A DNA stretch of 15,306 nucleotides from JADHUC01 sp964617665 (GTDB taxonomy: Bacteria; Planctomycetota; Planctomycetia; Pirellulales; Pirellulaceae), in NCBI GenBank assembly GCA_964617665.1, contig CAZUAH010000320.1:1-15306 (forward strand), written 5' to 3'. The notes beneath the pieces are model-generated. The model was not told the origin of the DNA. It saw nothing but the letters and a program-made list of their open reading frames with translations, and searched no databases. Positions 1 to 6,676 of this stretch are shown here, one piece after another; within the stretch, counting starts at the first letter, position 1, and each line of letters begins with the position of its first letter. Made by a program: the position numbers and the translations under genes.

Positions 1-2
1 GC

Positions 3-1523
3 GTGTATCACAAGCAAAGTCGCCCGCATGTGAACCCGCACATTTACGATGACATCAAGACAATCCGCGATCACACGCACCTTTCGGCACATGGCGGCGC
101 CCGCATCTATCTGGCCGACGCATTTCCGGCCGAGTATCGCAATCGTCTGTTTATGTGCAATCTTCACGAACACGCGGTGTTGACGGACGTGTTGATTCCG
201 AACGGCAGCAGCTTCATCGGAAAGCACGGCGATGATTTCCTGCCGGCCAATGACTTGGCCTGGGTCGGATTCAGTGTCGAGATTGGCCCGGAAGGCGGCG
301 TCTACATTTTGGATTGGCACGACACAGATATTTGCGGCAACGCGGTCAATTTCCCCAACAGCGGCCGTGTCTATCGCATCACGCCCAAGAACGCGAAGCC
401 CATTCAGTCGCCGGACCTACGATCGCTGACCGATGCACAACTGGTTGAAATGCAGACGCATTCCAATGATTGGTACGTTCGCCAGGCCCGCGTCCTACTT
501 CACTCGCGCGCAGCCGCCGGTCAACTGGATAAGTCGCTTGTACATGGTTTGCTTGAAAAGCAGTTCGAGTCAGCCGCTACGTCGGCGAAGCGGTTGCGTG
601 CGTTTTGGGCATTGCACATCACTGGCGGATTGGATGCGGGTCGATTGGTAAGTTGCCTTCAACATGATGACCAGCATGTCCGGGCTTGGGCGATTCGATT
701 GCTCGGCGAAGAAAGCCCCGTGAATGCGTTCCAGATCGAGGAGAAGATGGATGAGCCTGTCCTTCCAACATCGGTGTTGACGCAACTGTCGGCGATGGCC
801 ACCGAGGACGCTTCGCCGATCGTGCGGTTGTCGTTGGCTTCGGCGGCTCAACGTTTGTCTTTCTCGGAACGTTGGCCAATCCTTGAGGGCCTTGCGAGTC
901 ATGCCGAAGATATTGACGACAGCAATCTACCACGCATGGTCTGGTATGCGTTAGAGCCGATGGTGTCCGGGCATCCCGAGCGGGCGTTACAGCTGGCGAT
1001 TGGCGGCAGTTTCCCGAGGCTGCCCGAGTTTGTTGCTCGGCGGATGCTCAGCGGCGACGTGCCCGTCAACCTTGACCGTCGAAAACAGCAAAGTGCCGAA
1101 GAACAGCATCGCATCATCCAACATGTGGCCCCCGGATTTCGAGTGCGAGACGTGGGTGAAGGCGGGGTCGTGCACCACAGTGGTTTCCGCAACCGCACAG
1201 CGGTACAAACGCACCCGTTGAATCGAGAAAAGCCATGCATCATATTCCGTGAGGTGGATGTCCCGATGGCAGCGAAGGCTGCGCTGAAGATGCGGGTCAG
1301 TCACCATCCGCATGGCGACTGGCAACTGCGGGTCCTCGCGGGTCAAGAAGTCCTTGCGGACAAGATCGTCAGTCCCGATGCAATGAACGAAGAATGGTTG
1401 GATGTGACCGTTGACTTGTCGCAGTTCGCTGGACAGAAGATTCAATTGTCGATCGAAAACCGGGCCAACAATTGGCGCAACGAATGGGCCTATTGGAACG
1501 AAATAGAGATCGTTAGCGAATGA
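3..1523 (+). CDS. PVC-type membrane-bound dehydrogenase, C-terminal part (5' partial)
   Basis: The reading frame is open from the first bases of the window, so the start lies outside it; the GTG at base 3 is just an internal Val. About the first 127 residues look like the end of a beta-propeller of the planctomycete membrane-bound dehydrogenase family (TIGR02604-like), with the typical stretches FMCNLHEHAVL, VEIGPEGGVYILDWHD and GRVYRITP. Residues about 134-350 are helical repeats resembling HEAT/PBS-lyase repeats. The last ~90 residues form a beta-rich segment ending in NEWAYWNEIEIVSE, probably a jelly-roll-like accessory domain. The CxxCH cytochrome c domain that often ends this family is not seen here. 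The proteins are usually exported and are thought to oxidise sugars or alcohols, but their substrates are mostly unknown. The family assignment is fairly secure; the function is inference. Confidence 0.85.
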   Translation: MYHKQSRPHVNPHIYDDIKTIRDHTHLSAHGGARIYLADAFPAEYRNRLFMCNLHEHAVLTDVLIPNGSSFIGKHGDDFLPANDLAWVGFSVEIGPEGGVYILDWHDTDICGNAVNFPNSGRVYRITPKNAKPIQSPDLRSLTDAQLVEMQTHSNDWYVRQARVLLHSRAAAGQLDKSLVHGLLEKQFESAATSAKRLRAFWALHITGGLDAGRLVSCLQHDDQHVRAWAIRLLGEESPVNAFQIEEKMDEPVLPTSVLTQLSAMATEDASPIVRLSLASAAQRLSFSERWPILEGLASHAEDIDDSNLPRMVWYALEPMVSGHPERALQLAIGGSFPRLPEFVARRMLSGDVPVNLDRRKQQSAEEQHRIIQHVAPGFRVRDVGEGGVVHHSGFRNRTAVQTHPLNREKPCIIFREVDVPMAAKAALKMRVSHHPHGDWQLRVLAGQEVLADKIVSPDAMNEEWLDVTVDLSQFAGQKIQLSIENRANNWRNEWAYWNEIEIVSE

Positions 1524-1554
1524 TGCCGGCCTTCGGTGGACTCGATCGCGTCGA

Positions 1555-1710
1555 ACAATCCTTGGCACGTCGGGCGGAAGCCTGCTGGCCAACATCGCTC
1601 TGCGCACCGGCTAGACCCTCGAGTGGGATGGTGCCAACTTCACGATTACCAACGACAAAGAAGCCAACAGCCTCCTCCATCGCGAGTATCGGGACGGTTG
1701 GGCGTTGTAG
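1555..1710 (+). pseudogene. Gfo/Idh/MocA oxidoreductase, C-terminal remnant
   Basis: One frame reads TILGTSGGSLLANIALRTG, then TAG at 1612-1614, then TLEWDGANFTITNDKEANS, then LLHREYRDGWAL and TAG at 1708-1710. This matches the usual C-terminus of secreted planctomycete Gfo/Idh/MocA dehydrogenases (pattern: IAxRTGxxLEWDGxN...EAN...REYRxGW). The TAG sits where the family normally has Lys or Arg. Nothing recognisable of the family lies between 1523 and 1555, so only the last ~50 codons survive. I read this as a gene remnant left after a deletion. It is non-coding now. Confidence 0.7.
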
Positions 1711-1754
1711 CGGTGGGGGATGGGATGTTGGAGGCAACAGTCAGGACGTCAACA

Positions 1755-2063
1755 TCACCTCGACAAGAAACCTTCAATCGCCCCTTGTCTTCCTGTGTAG
1801 ATGATCGTGAGGATTTCAACGCGCCCTGGCACGTTGCGAAAGAACACATAGTGTGATTGATAACGATAGAAACGCACGTCCGACTGCGTCTCCAGAACGA
1901 GATCGCGGCATCCGTGTGTGGGAAGTTCGTCGAGCGAAGCGAAACAAGATTCCAGACCCTCGACATACCGATCCGCTTGAGCGGTTCCCCATTTCTCGTC
2001 CGTGAAGTTCCAGATCTGAATCAAATCTTCCTTGGCTTCGAGCGTAACGCGATAGTCGGTCAT
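1755..2063 (-). CDS. parE: ParE/RelE-superfamily toxin of a type II toxin-antitoxin pair
   Basis: 102 residues, the usual ParE length. The start YRVTLEAKEDLIQIWNFTDEKWG matches the N-terminal strand and helix of ParE toxins (consensus Y-x-L-x-x-A-x-x-D-L-x-x-I). The end has the characteristic R-F-Y-R-Y strand, then YVFFRN and VEILTIIYTGRQ. ParE toxins generally poison DNA gyrase; RelE relatives cleave mRNA at the ribosome, and sequence reading alone does not fully separate the two. Its ATG overlaps the TGA of the upstream antitoxin by 4 bases (ATGA), which implies translational coupling. The protein is intact with no frame damage, so the module could be active. Confidence 0.87.
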   Translation of the reverse strand: MTDYRVTLEAKEDLIQIWNFTDEKWGTAQADRYVEGLESCFASLDELPTHGCRDLVLETQSDVRFYRYQSHYVFFRNVPGRVEILTIIYTGRQGAIEGFLSR

Positions 2064-2338
2064 GACGTTGACCGCTTCTTCTTCGCGCGTTTGCGAGCTT
2101 TGGCTTCAGCAATGATCTCCCCCACGGAATCGTCCGTGAATTCGCCGTTCTCCGCCTGCTGCAACCCCTTGGCGAGTTTCTCTCGGACCAGCGTGAGGTC
2201 CTGCAGACGGTCCCTCTCGTACATCAGTCTTAAGGCAGCGCGGACCACCTCGCTTGCGTTTCCGTAGAGTCCTGAATCCACTTTACTGCTGACCATTTCC
2301 GCCAATTCGTTGGTCACTGAAACATTCATTGTCGGCAT
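2060..2338 (-). CDS. parD: ParD-type ribbon-helix-helix antitoxin
   Basis: 92 residues. The N-terminal strand MNVSVTNELAEMV, then a helix and GLYGNASEVVRAALRLM, is the classic ParD/CopG ribbon-helix-helix with the conserved G-x-Y-x-N/S-x-S-E-V-x-R turn. The C-terminal half, with the acidic GEFTDDSVGEII and then a very basic Lys/Arg tail, would wrap the toxin. The frame extends upstream to 2395, but I choose ATG at 2338 because AGGAG (2346-2350) lies 7 bases before it and because RHH proteins begin just before the strand. Family members repress their own operon. The candidate operator at 2359-2374 is about 20 bases upstream of this start. Confidence 0.88.
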   Translation of the reverse strand: MPTMNVSVTNELAEMVSSKVDSGLYGNASEVVRAALRLMYERDRLQDLTLVREKLAKGLQQAENGEFTDDSVGEIIAEAKARKRAKKKRSTS

Positions 2339-2358
2339 TGTCTGTCTCCTGCAAGAAG

Positions 2359-2374
2359 TGTACCTCAGTGTACA
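2359..2374. promoter_or_regulatory. Candidate ParD operator (inverted repeat)
   Basis: TGTAC, a 6-base spacer, then GTACA: a perfect inverted repeat directly upstream of the antitoxin ribosome binding site. RHH antitoxins bind short inverted repeats at this position. Inferred from position and symmetry only. Confidence 0.45.
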
Positions 2375-2532
2375 ATACTTGGCGAAAGTTGGCAAACCTT
2401 GACAATCTGCCTTTTGGGGAGATCAGAGGGGGGAGCGGGCATTTAACCCGCTGGCGAAATCCCGGACTGAAGACCGAAACGAACTTGGTACATCGGGCAG
2501 AAGACTGGGGCTGATCCAGCCTTTAGCATCGG

Positions 2533-2570
2533 GTTCACGTGAGCGCCGGAGGATTGGCGCTCACGTGAAC
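2533..2570. repeat. Perfect 15-base inverted repeat with 8-base loop
   Basis: Arm 2533-2547 (GTTCACGTGAGCGCC) pairs perfectly with 2556-2570 around the loop GGAGGATT. There is no U-tract, so this is not a classical terminator. The GC-rich arms and its place in a spacer full of other palindromes suggest a REP-like element. An unusual transcription end for the parDE side is not excluded. Confidence 0.7.
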
Positions 2571-2790
2571 AAGTCACCGCGCTCGCTGTGGCCGGTCTCT
2601 CGACCGAGCCACAAACGCCGACCGGAGGTCTCCACCGCATCTCGGAAACCAGCGGGCGTGGCGGCATTACCCAGTGAGCGGCACGGCGCTGGCCGCTGGT
2701 TCTAGATGGAAAGAATGTGAATCACATTACCGGTGGCTAGCGTCATTCCGCTCACAGTTTCCTAGACCGCGTGCCATTCGTCATGGCAGC

Positions 2791-2811
2791 GGCACGGGGC
2801 AGCGCCGTGCC
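2791..2811. repeat. Short GC-rich palindrome, REP-like
   Basis: GGCACGG, a 7-base loop, then CCGTGCC. It shares the 10-mer AGCGGCACGG with a second, more degenerate palindrome at 2677-2697 about 110 bases upstream, which suggests two decayed copies of one repeat. Confidence 0.45.
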
Positions 2812-2931
2812 TCGCGACGCCGAGCGTTTCGCGAGATCTGGTGATTCAACCGCAAACGGAGGCAGAATTGGAAACGGTCCGCCGCAGCCTGCCCCGGCGG
2901 GCCGCGAGCCAAGCGGTGCGGAGTGTTAATT

Positions 2932-2981
2932 ACCCTTAAATGCATAAGCGGCTATTGGCACAATAACCCGCAAATGCATAA
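2932..2981. promoter_or_regulatory. Two direct 16-base operator-like repeats before the HTH gene
   Basis: ACCCTTAAATGCATAA (2932-2947) and ACCCGCAAATGCATAA (2966-2981) match at 14 of 16 bases. They are spaced 34 bases start to start, close to three helical turns. Each contains the palindrome ATGCAT. They lie 47-96 bases before the HTH start. A 14-base palindrome, CAGCTT-AG-AAGCTG (2984-2997), follows directly. Autoregulation by the adjacent HTH protein is the natural reading but is inference. Confidence 0.55.
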
Positions 2982-3027
2982 TACAGCTTAGAAGCTGCTC
3001 TACTTCTATTTCAAAGGATAACGTGTC

Positions 3028-3492
3028 ATGGCTATTTCGGACGTTCTTAAGGCAGAGTTGGAAGGATTCACCGTCAACAGCGTAGCCGTGGCGGCAGGTG
3101 TGCCGCAATCAAACTTGCAGCGATTCGTCACCGGCGAGACAAGCCCTAGGTTGGATCTTGTCGATGAGTTGGCAGAGTACCTGGAGCTAACGCTGGTCAT
3201 GGAGGTGACATTCTCCGAGTTGAGCGAAGATTTGTGGATTTCATGGCAGAAGCATGGCGGATGGCAAGAAGTGCAGGAGAAAGTCGAACAGTTGGAGCGT
3301 GCAACGGGAGACAATCACAGGGAATGCGAGGGGGAGGCACTTTTTGCACTGCAGTTGCAGCATGACGCCGAACTCTATGCGTCGCTGAGTGCGAAAGACT
3401 ACGTTCGCATCCTGGACGATGACTATATTCACGACGAGATCAAGGAAGCTGCCGCTGATGCTCCGAAGAAGAACCGCAAGTTTTTCGACTGA
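3028..3492 (+). CDS. XRE-like helix-turn-helix regulator with acidic C-terminal region
   Basis: 154 residues. Residues about 4-57 form a lambda-repressor-like HTH: VNSVAVAAGVPQSNLQRFVTG carries the two HTH helices, followed by LDLVDELAEYLELTL, the usual helix and strand that end XRE domains. Residues about 60-154 are not recognised. They are helical and charged, with WQEVQEKVEQLERATG possibly a short coiled coil, and end in a Lys-rich KKNRKFFD. The length is above that of minimal antitoxin-type regulators, so the C-terminus may sense a partner or ligand. The start is supported by AAAGGA (3013-3018), 9 bases before ATG. No toxin-like partner follows. The tandem repeats upstream suggest self-control. 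Confidence 0.75.
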   Translation: MAISDVLKAELEGFTVNSVAVAAGVPQSNLQRFVTGETSPRLDLVDELAEYLELTLVMEVTFSELSEDLWISWQKHGGWQEVQEKVEQLERATGDNHRECEGEALFALQLQHDAELYASLSAKDYVRILDDDYIHDEIKEAAADAPKKNRKFFD

Positions 3493-3856
3493 GCGAGGGC
3501 TTGATGCCGTGAGGTTGACAAATGAGATAGGTTCGACGTTGACGGTTTGGGCCGCGTTCGTGGGGCTGTCGGCATGCCGCGTACTGACCAAGTCTCTTCT
3601 GGTGGGATAGGATTCCACATCCTGAACGTGGCGTGAGCAGGATGCGTCTGATCCTGAGGGATGCCGATTTCGAGCAGGTCATCGTGAAGACGCTTGCGAG
3701 TTGCCCGACGCGTATCTGCACGGCCAGCAGGGAAGACTCACGCACCCTGCGCATTTCTTGAACAGGAGGCAACCGAGAAAACAGAGAATGGTTGTGAACT
3801 CTGCGTACTCTGTTTCCTTCTGTTCAGAATTTGGGCGATTGACTACCGCCAGCCGT
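3493..3856. other. Convergent spacer with a degenerate palindrome, no supportable gene
   Basis: The stretch separates the HTH gene and the convergent DUF4838 gene. A 39-codon frame at 3642-3761 begins MRLILRDADFEQVIVK but has no recognised relatives, so I do not call it. CATCCTG (3618-3624) and CAGGATG (3638-3644) form a small hairpin. The main structure is the long imperfect palindrome at 3759-3827. Confidence 0.5.
3759..3827. repeat. Long imperfect palindrome, likely repetitive element
   Basis: TGAACAGGAGG (3759-3769) and AAACAGAG (3779-3786) on the left pair with CTCTGTTT (3808-3815) and CCTTCTGTTCAG (3816-3827) on the right. The left arm has an extra 9 bases (3770-3778). The loop is 21 bases. 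The layout looks like a once longer hairpin element that lost part of one arm. It may also act as a transcription end for the two converging genes. Confidence 0.5.
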
Positions 3857-6361
3857 TTATTCCCGCTCCTCCACCCGATACAACGCCACCTCATCCCAGT
3901 ACACCTTGCCTCCGTCGCGGAAGCCGTCGACGATGGGGATCATTAGGGCGTGGGTGACTTCTTTGCCGTTGATCTTCGCCTCGATCTTACCGCCGGCAAC
4001 GACCAGGGTCCACTTGCCAGGAGGCGGCGTGATCTTGGTGCTCAGACCGGGGAGGTTTTGGCCGTCGTCGCCGCGTGGGGTGACGGCTAGCTCGCAAGTC
4101 CCTTTGCATTCGGTGCCTTCAGGCATATCGACGTAGACCCATGCGAAGGCGCAATACTTGCCGGGCGGGAGTGGTCTGATCGCATTGACCGGACCGCCGC
4201 GGTACATGCTGTCGCACAGCAGGCTGCGCTCGCCATCGTGCGCGCGGTCCGTGCTGCCGAGCATCTTGCCGACGCCTTTCTTGGTGACGGGGTCGGGCTT
4301 GACCCAGTAAGACCAGTCGGCGCTCAGGTTACCTGGGCCTTCTTCGAAGGATGAGTTCTTGGATATCGGCGTGATGTTGCCGTCGACGATCGCAAGCATG
4401 AGACCAGCCTGGTCGCGGACGTACTCGGACTCGGAGCTATCGGCGAGTTCGGCGACGCGATTGCGGACGGCGTTGTTGCCCTTGGCGACCCAGCCCATAA
4501 CGGCCCACATGCCGTTGCCACCCCACGTCTCGCCAGACAATGCACCGAAGCGTTCCATGCCCAACGGATTCACGAGCACGGGGTCCTTGGGGTAAACCTC
4601 CAATGCCAAGTGACGCCGCTTACGGGCCATTCGCATAGCCGTTTCGGCACTGTTCAACGCCGCCAGAGCTTGGGATTCCGTCTCGATGGTGGGCGGCAGC
4701 TTGCGGTCGGCCAAGTACGCCAATGCCGAGGCTTCATAGTACTGGAACGCCTTCTCCAGCAGTTTGGCTCGCGCGCGCTGCCTGTCGGTTTGGCACTTGT
4801 CGATGCATGTGTCCAGCAGGCGTCGACTCTCGAGAACGTCTTCCTCTTTCACATCGGCCAAGTACCCGGGATGGCTGAACCTGAGGTACTGCCCGCCTGT
4901 GGAGAACCATGCCGAGTCGAGGATGTCCTTCGTCCAGAATCGTTCCCAGATCGCATAGTAGTTGGCCAGATACGGCGCTGCTTCGGGGCCGACGCACCGC
5001 TCGTACCATTCATCGAGCAGAGCGTCCACATCCGCCTGCGGGTTCCACCATAGTTTCAGGAAGACGTACGGCTTCGGCCCTTCGCCCCAGTTGGGATAGA
5101 TCTCGGCATAACACGCGCGTACGCCGTGGTCGCTTCCGTAACGAACGTACTCTTGCGTCTGACGGAAGTAGACGCGTGGCAGGCAATAGGGCGTACCGTA
5201 GATGTAGTCGTACCAGCCGAGCGATGGGCTGGCCTTTTCCCAGGCCTCGGTTGCCGCGTGGCCGGCGGCTTTGACCTCGGGGTGGATCCACTTCATGCGG
5301 TCGTAGGTCATGTAAGGGATCAGCCGCTCGTGCACCTTCACGTTCTTCGGTGGCGAGGCGACTTCGCTGTACGCCAGGCACCCGAACCACTTGTCGGGGT
5401 GTTTTTCTAGTACGCCGTCGATGACCTGGTTGCACCAGTCGTAGTACAAGTCGGAGTAGTCGGCGCGACCCAGGAAATTGGGCTCTTCGGGTATGCGTTT
5501 GAGGCAGCCCGGGCAGCGACAGTGACCGCTGCTGTCGTTTACACCCAATGAGAAGGACGGCACGCCGGGATGGTCGTCAAAGTAGCGCGTGATGTTCTTG
5601 ACGGCCTCTTCGACGCCGCCTTTGGCGCTGAAGCACGGCTGCCAGCCATGTGTGTGGTTGGTCGGAGGCAGAAAGCGCGTCTTGCCGTCCTTCATGGGGA
5701 AGAAATCGGGATGCGTCTTGGTGTACGTCTCCGGCGGGAATACGTGCAGCAGGTAGTGGTGAAAGCTCACGCGGCCGTGCATCCGATTGAAACGAGCCCA
5801 CTTGGTCTGCCAGCCACCGCGCAAACCACTGAACAGCCGCGAAAAGATGGCTGGCTCCTGGCGGTTCTGCTCGATAGGGACCTCGATCGACTTGCACGCC
5901 GGCACGTCGTCCCCGTCGGAGCCGGGCAGCAGCCAGCGCACGCCCATGTATCGCTCGAGGAATTCGTACACGCCGAACTCGGTGCCGTACGGCGTGGGGC
6001 CGGCGATCATCACCTGCGACGGGTCCACGCCGTGAATCACGAATCCATCGTCGTCTAGTTGGTCCAGATCTGGGTGGAGCCGGTCGACGAATTCCGAGCG
6101 GCCCACGTGGATCGCCACCGGCTGCTTCTCCGCCTCGGGCACCGGCCCTTTCACGATGGGCAACTCGGCCCCGGAGGATCGCTTGACGTAGTCGACCAGC
6201 ACGCGGGCGGCCGCCTCGGTCTGCCCGTCTGCATCAGCCGCCAGTACGACTGCCGCCTGCGGCTGGCCATCCACGACAATCCGGATCGGCTCGGCCGACC
6301 AGGCAATGTTGCCGATTGCCGAAACGACAATACCCAGGTACAGTATCTCGCATACCTTCAT
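3857..6361 (-). CDS. Secreted DUF4838 domain protein (glycoside-hydrolase-like)
   Basis: 834 residues. The frame stays open to 6700, but ATG at 6361 is chosen: GGAGG (6371-6375) lies 9 bases upstream and the protein then begins with a signal peptide (MKVCEILYLGIVVSAIGN, predicted cut after AWSA, residue 23). Residues ~24-165 resemble the N-terminal non-catalytic domain seen before GH20/alpha-glucuronidase-like barrels (AARVLVDYVKRSSGAELPI, YGTEFGVYEFLERYMGVRWL). Residues ~170-560 are the DUF4838 barrel, with HTHGWQPCFS and the cysteine cluster GHCRCPGC (residues 279-286) typical of it. Residues ~670-834 are a beta-sandwich that may bind carbohydrate (SSFEEG at its start, GKVYWDEVALYRVEERE at its end). 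It is probably exported and acts on a polysaccharide; substrate and catalytic residues are not known to me. The gene is divergent from the ankyrin-SUFU gene. Confidence 0.85.
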   Translation of the reverse strand: MKVCEILYLGIVVSAIGNIAWSAEPIRIVVDGQPQAAVVLAADADGQTEAAARVLVDYVKRSSGAELPIVKGPVPEAEKQPVAIHVGRSEFVDRLHPDLDQLDDDGFVIHGVDPSQVMIAGPTPYGTEFGVYEFLERYMGVRWLLPGSDGDDVPACKSIEVPIEQNRQEPAIFSRLFSGLRGGWQTKWARFNRMHGRVSFHHYLLHVFPPETYTKTHPDFFPMKDGKTRFLPPTNHTHGWQPCFSAKGGVEEAVKNITRYFDDHPGVPSFSLGVNDSSGHCRCPGCLKRIPEEPNFLGRADYSDLYYDWCNQVIDGVLEKHPDKWFGCLAYSEVASPPKNVKVHERLIPYMTYDRMKWIHPEVKAAGHAATEAWEKASPSLGWYDYIYGTPYCLPRVYFRQTQEYVRYGSDHGVRACYAEIYPNWGEGPKPYVFLKLWWNPQADVDALLDEWYERCVGPEAAPYLANYYAIWERFWTKDILDSAWFSTGGQYLRFSHPGYLADVKEEDVLESRRLLDTCIDKCQTDRQRARAKLLEKAFQYYEASALAYLADRKLPPTIETESQALAALNSAETAMRMARKRRHLALEVYPKDPVLVNPLGMERFGALSGETWGGNGMWAVMGWVAKGNNAVRNRVAELADSSESEYVRDQAGLMLAIVDGNITPISKNSSFEEGPGNLSADWSYWVKPDPVTKKGVGKMLGSTDRAHDGERSLLCDSMYRGGPVNAIRPLPPGKYCAFAWVYVDMPEGTECKGTCELAVTPRGDDGQNLPGLSTKITPPPGKWTLVVAGGKIEAKINGKEVTHALMIPIVDGFRDGGKVYWDEVALYRVEERE

Positions 6362-6676
6362 GGTCTTCTTCCTCCGGTTGAACGACAGGAACAATGAGTG
6401 ACCGTCACCGTCAGGTTTCGAATGCTTGTGGCCAGGGTTGGAGGGCGCAAGCCCGAAACCCCGGGGCTTCCCTCGCTGAGGCTCAGTCCAGCCCCGGCCA
6501 CCCAGCCTGACACTGATCGACAGACACACCATTAGAATTCCTATCAGGTCTGGTCGCGTCATGCAACGGAACGGCGATGATGCAATCACGTTTGGTGTGG
6601 GCCGTGACGGTTCGCAATCCGGTGCATGCCACAGGTTGGACAGGCCATTGCCCAGACTAAGAGATGAACTAACTCG
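6362..6676. other. Divergent intergenic region with a degenerate palindrome
   Basis: This stretch must hold promoters for both the DUF4838 gene (leftward) and the ankyrin-SUFU gene (rightward). I see no convincing -35/-10 pair. The central part is the palindrome at 6430-6499. Confidence 0.4.
6430..6499. repeat. Imperfect GC-rich palindrome (13-base arms)
   Basis: GGCCAGGGTTGGA (6430-6442) pairs with TCCAGCCCCGGCC (6487-6499) at 11 of 13 positions around a 44-base interior containing ACCCCGGGG. It looks like an intergenic repetitive element of the kind common in planctomycete genomes; copy number cannot be judged here. Confidence 0.5.

Larger units (their letters stand above)
2396..3027. other. 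Repeat-rich spacer without a supportable gene
   Basis: No reading frame here looks like a protein. The stretch holds several palindromes: 2533-2570 (perfect 15-base arms), CGGTC/GACCG around 2596-2610, AGCGGC/GCCGCT at 2677-2697, and GGCACGG/CCGTGCC at 2791-2811. The 10-mer AGCGGCACGG occurs twice (2677-2686 and 2788-2797). The last 100 bases become AT-richer and hold the control region of the following HTH gene. The palindrome cluster looks like a run of degenerate repetitive elements. Confidence 0.6.

Noticed and set aside
987..1607. A 206-codon minus-strand frame
   Set aside because: It is antisense to the dehydrogenase gene and shows no family features.
3642..3761. A 39-codon frame, MRLILRDADFEQV...
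   Set aside because: The start of the translation looks protein-like, but the rest does not, and there is no homology I recognise.
5570..6058. A 162-codon plus-strand frame
   Set aside because: It lies opposite the DUF4838 gene and has no recognisable content.
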